A stretch of 64,000 bases of DNA from the NCBI GenBank assembly GCA_031277685.1, contig JAITLV010000335.1:1-64000 (forward strand), in the 5' to 3' direction. The position numbers and the translations under genes were made by a program. The DNA comes from Sphingobacterium sp. Its GTDB lineage: Bacteria > Bacteroidota > Bacteroidia > Sphingobacteriales > Sphingobacteriaceae. Numbering within the stretch: the stretch's first letter is position 1; the number at the start of each line of letters is the position of its first letter. Below are positions 61,361 to 64,000 of this stretch, one piece after another. The notes beneath the pieces are model-generated. The model was given only the letters and a program-made list of their open reading frames with translations. It searched no databases and was not told where the DNA came from.

Positions 61361-63282
61361 AGCGCAGATTAGGCTTTCTGGTTTTATCATGGATTGTATT
61401 AACGATGGTGTCATGCACGGCTACGTCTCCGGTTTCCACAGAGAAATTCGGGCAAATTGTAGCAAAAATGGATAGCCTGGCTAGAGTTCCCGTAAGCCCA
61501 ATAAATGGCGATTCACTTCAAAAGATATGGCTCATCTTAAAAAAAGATGATTTTATCAGAAAAAGTCCCGCGCTATTGGCGAATGTCAACTATCAGCAGG
61601 CACGGCTGCATGTTATGGGCGGACAGCCTGATTCGGCCAGGATTGCTATTGAGCGGGCTCTAAAGCTCATTGAACCTGTGGAAGGAAATGAAAGGTACAA
61701 AACACTCATATACAATGGAGTTGGTAATATCCGTAGTATGAATGCTCAGGAGCGCGAAGCCAGTTATTATTACAATAAGGCCGCTGCTATTGTGATGTCG
61801 GATAGATCTGCCAAAATTGGACCCGAAACATCTTCATCGGTCCTGCTTTCAGCAGCACAGAGCAATCTGTTATTTTTTCAGTACAAACTGGCCGAAACGA
61901 TGAACCGGGCGGCATTGCCATTGGTAGATTCGCTTCCGGCAGGGCACGTCAACCGGCAGCGCGTGCTGGTCCAGATGATTAAAACGTTTGAGGCCATGCA
62001 CCAACCCATTGACAGTGTTGCTGAATATCTTGGTAGGCTGGAAGAACTACATGCTTTAAATCCAAAAAGATACGATGATAGCTTTCTATATGAATCCAAG
62101 ATCAAGTATTTTGAGATGGGCAAACAGATAGATTCAATGCTACACTACCAGCTTCTAAAAACAGGAATAGATGAAAAAGTCTACGCGCTCGAGCCCGCTT
62201 CCATTCCATTGAGTAATCTGGTCGTAGACTACAGTAATATAGCTATAACATATATTCTTCTTGGGCAGGTAGCCAAAGGTAATATGTATATCGGAAAGGC
62301 CCGGCTCCTTAAACAGGAACATCCAAAATGGATATTCAATGATGTGGAGATTTTTTATCGTAATGCGCTTATCGCGTTATATGAATCGGAAGGAAGAACA
62401 CAGGATGCATTAAAGGAATTAAAGATCGTTTACAATTTTCAGAAAGAGATCTATCAGACAGACAACACGAAGGCTGTTACAGAAATGAATGCGCTTTATC
62501 AGTTGCAGGTCAAAGATTTTTCAATAAAATCTCTCAATGAACGGATTAAGATCAATCAGCTTGAGATCCAGCAGAATAGATTATGGCTTGCCATCGTGGG
62601 ACTGGGAGCAATTTTGCTTGCCACATTATTATTTTCTGTTTATTACAGTTTCAGACGCAAACGGATCAATCAAGAAAGAGAAAAAGTAGCACTCCAGCAA
62701 CAGCTGTTACGTACCCAGATGGAGCCCCATTTTATCTTCAATACACTGTCTGCAGTACAAAGTTTTGTACGGCTTGGGAAAAATGAAGAGGCTATTGGTT
62801 ATCTGAATCAGTTCAGCCGCCTTCTGCGCAGCAGCCTTGAGCTGAGCCGTGAGAATCTTGTTCCCCTGGAGCAGGAAATTGAAACACTCAATAACTACCT
62901 TAGTCTCCAGCAGATGCGCTTTGAGGGTGCATTTACCTTCCGGATTAACCAAAGCGATGATATGGAAACAGATATTATTTTATTACCTCCCATGCTGATC
63001 CAGCCCTATGTGGAAAATGCAATACTGCACGGGGTGGATATGGAAAGGGACGATGGCCGTATTGAAATTAAACTTCATCTGGATGGCAATATCCTTGAGG
63101 TTATTATTGCTGACAGCGGCAATTGCTCTGGGTTGAAGCAGGAGAAAACCCACCGTTCCTTATCCGGAACGATCAGCCGGGAGCGCATGGGGCTTCTCGG
63201 TAAAAAAGCAAATGTTGATATAAAAAATAGCGCAGCCGGTGGTACAGTGGTTACATTATCCATTCCCGTTGTTTTTGGATAG
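61357..63282 (+). CDS. LytS-type histidine kinase with TPR sensor region
   Basis: 641 residues. The N-terminus (MKRRLGFLVLSWIVLTMVSC) looks like a lipoprotein signal with Cys20, unusual for a kinase. A TPR-like helical region (about 60-395) is followed by one membrane helix at about 408-430 (LWLAIVGLGAILLATLLFSV). Then the His_kinase domain: phospho-acceptor His458 in MEPHFIFNTLSAVQSFV, and an ATPase domain with LPPMLIQPYVENAILHG and GLLGKKANVDI. The periplasmic TPR part is the likely sensor for a peptide or protein ligand. Partner of the LytTR regulator by a 4-base overlap. Confidence 0.92.
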   Translation: MKRRLGFLVLSWIVLTMVSCTATSPVSTEKFGQIVAKMDSLARVPVSPINGDSLQKIWLILKKDDFIRKSPALLANVNYQQARLHVMGGQPDSARIAIERALKLIEPVEGNERYKTLIYNGVGNIRSMNAQEREASYYYNKAAAIVMSDRSAKIGPETSSSVLLSAAQSNLLFFQYKLAETMNRAALPLVDSLPAGHVNRQRVLVQMIKTFEAMHQPIDSVAEYLGRLEELHALNPKRYDDSFLYESKIKYFEMGKQIDSMLHYQLLKTGIDEKVYALEPASIPLSNLVVDYSNIAITYILLGQVAKGNMYIGKARLLKQEHPKWIFNDVEIFYRNALIALYESEGRTQDALKELKIVYNFQKEIYQTDNTKAVTEMNALYQLQVKDFSIKSLNERIKINQLEIQQNRLWLAIVGLGAILLATLLFSVYYSFRRKRINQEREKVALQQQLLRTQMEPHFIFNTLSAVQSFVRLGKNEEAIGYLNQFSRLLRSSLELSRENLVPLEQEIETLNNYLSLQQMRFEGAFTFRINQSDDMETDIILLPPMLIQPYVENAILHGVDMERDDGRIEIKLHLDGNILEVIIADSGNCSGLKQEKTHRSLSGTISRERMGLLGKKANVDIKNSAAGGTVVTLSIPVVFG

Positions 63283-63356
63283 ATTTTCATATCTAAGTGA
63301 TTGTAAATCAACGTTAAAATATTGTGTGCTGTACATGAAATATCGAGGGTTTCTCT

Positions 63357-63388
63357 GCGAATAATAAACCGCACCTGCGAATAATAAA
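63357..63388 (+). promoter_or_regulatory. LytTR-type direct repeat before the small secreted protein
   Basis: GCGAATAATAAA at 63357-63368 and 63377-63388, 8-base spacer, same 20-base phase as at 60526. Located 93 bases before the ATG at 63481. TAGCTTTT at 63411-63418 is a weak -7 candidate. Confidence 0.7.
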
Positions 63389-63480
63389 CTAACTGTATAA
63401 ATAAATATAGTAGCTTTTAATTTTACCCTAATAAAGCACATGCAATAGAGTATGTGATGGATAAATACAAAATAAAAGCT

Positions 63481-63822
63481 ATGAAAAAATTATTATTAAG
63501 CGTGATTGCCCTAGGGGTCTTATCATCAGCAGCTTTCGCCAGTACGGGCACAACAGCACCCAAAGTGAAATTAGAAAACAAGGTGGTAGCAAGTAAGTCC
63601 AGCTTAAAAGCGGTGGAGGAGATTAAAGAAACAAAACAAGGTTCTGGAACCCAGTGTACATATACACTGGTAGTAATGGATGGCGGCCGAGTAGTTGGTA
63701 AGTACCACCAGTCGTATTACGTATGGTCAAATATTTGGGGGGGAGGAAGTAATTATCAGAGCTGTGCTGCCTGGCTTAAAGATATTAGAGCAATGTATCG
63801 TCAATTTCTACCTCAACTATAG
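63481..63822 (+). CDS. Small secreted protein, likely LytTR target
   Basis: 113 residues from the ATG at 63481, which begins a textbook signal peptide (MKKLLLSVIALGVLSSAAFA); an in-frame ATG at 63454 would bury it. The mature protein is about 90 residues, lysine-rich in its first third, then TQCTYTLVVMDGGRVVGKYH and a WGGGSNYQSCAAWLKDIRAM end. Two cysteines could form one disulfide. No family recognised. The direct repeat upstream matches the one before the LytTR gene, so it is probably induced by that system. Confidence 0.7.
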   Translation: MKKLLLSVIALGVLSSAAFASTGTTAPKVKLENKVVASKSSLKAVEEIKETKQGSGTQCTYTLVVMDGGRVVGKYHQSYYVWSNIWGGGSNYQSCAAWLKDIRAMYRQFLPQL

Positions 63823-63850
63823 ACTAGGACATTGCTAAAATCTTACACCA

Positions 63851-63882
63851 TTTCAGAGTGGGCCGAGAGGCTTGCTCTGAAA
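63851..63882 (+). terminator. Hairpin between the small secreted protein and the last gene
   Basis: TTTCAGAG and CTCTGAAA (8 bp) with an inner GCC/GGC, followed by AATATTAT. With the next ATG 15 bases beyond, it is more likely an attenuator than a full stop. Confidence 0.4.
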
Positions 63883-63896
63883 AATATTATAAAAAC

Positions 63897-64000
63897 ATGA
63901 AAAAAATAATGATGCTGTGTGTATGTTGCTATATTTCTTGCTTGGCCAATGCCCAGAAATTACGTGCTGTTTATGAATATATCCCCTCAGGCATGGCAAC
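63897..64000 (+). CDS. Exported protein, cut off by the window edge (perhaps GLPGLI family)
   Basis: ATG at 63897 opens MKKIMMLCVCCYISCLANAQ, a signal peptide, followed by KLRAVYEYIPSGMA up to the edge. The start of the mature part (YEY after about five residues) is like GLPGLI-family proteins, which often lie beside small secreted proteins in this phylum, but 34 codons are too few to be sure. Same strand as the previous gene, 74 bases apart. Confidence 0.5.
   Translation, partial: MKKIMMLCVCCYISCLANAQKLRAVYEYIPSGMA

Noticed and set aside
1..64000. CRISPR arrays, tRNA and rRNA genes
   Set aside because: No regularly spaced long repeats, cloverleaf-like genes or conserved rRNA segments were noticed on reading; none is reported.

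Overview
The window looks like a chromosome segment of a Bacteroidota bacterium, most likely Sphingobacteriaceae (Sphingobacterium or a close relative). The evidence is four ECF sigma / FecR / SusC / SusD loci, SusD lipoproteins with short lipoboxes, two TAnnTTTG-type promoters, low GC, LytTR regulation and a GH16 enzyme tied to SusCD. No rRNA, tRNA, CRISPR array or intact transposon was seen. It is an accessory region dominated by nutrient-uptake and cell-surface genes and littered with decayed genes.

Layout. (A) 588-11310, plus strand: sigma, FecR, SusC, SusD, a zinc-metallohydrolase lipoprotein and two DUF4302-type lipoproteins. (A') 11370-13980: a small membrane protein, a stand-alone ECF sigma factor with a membrane tail, a beta-helix protein that seems to have lost its ATG, and remnants of an AAA ATPase and an AraC regulator. 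(B) 22610 down to 13998, minus strand: sigma, FecR, SusC, SusD and a DUF4832 glycosidase-like protein. (C) 32241 down to 23269, minus strand: a paralogous copy of B's regulatory and uptake genes, ending in a GH16 glucanase. (D) 34250-41722, plus strand: sigma, FecR, SusC, SusD with no enzyme. (E) 41770-49185: two roughly mirror-image units, each with an AraC regulator, a ~60-residue peptide and a fimbrillin-like surface lipoprotein, placed around a shared divergent promoter region. (F) 49684-58877: a membrane protein, a soluble CBS-histidine kinase, two more AraC paralogues, a divergent CDF transporter, two overlapping metallophosphoesterases and an amidinotransferase-family enzyme. (G) 58928-64000: an IS256 transposase stump, an EreA/ChaN-like membrane protein, a LytTR/LytS two-component pair and a small secreted protein operon running off the right edge.

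How it works together. In loci A-D the STN domain of each SusC should signal substrate to FecR, which releases its sigma factor. A hairpin sits in every fecR-susC gap and a related short element in every fecI-fecR gap. B, C and the phosphoesterase operon each carry a LacI-like CAAnCGnTTG palindrome about 130 bp before the first start codon.

The most novel-looking material is in E-F. A small-peptide family (three intact copies and one frameshifted) has a shared N-terminal half ending in a GSA motif. Four related AraC regulators occur here, and three of their four upstream regions contain the same 21-bp-phased direct repeat (one repeat lies between the divergent pair). In G a different direct repeat, at 20-bp phase, occurs before the LytTR gene and again before the small secreted protein, marking a likely regulator-target pair.
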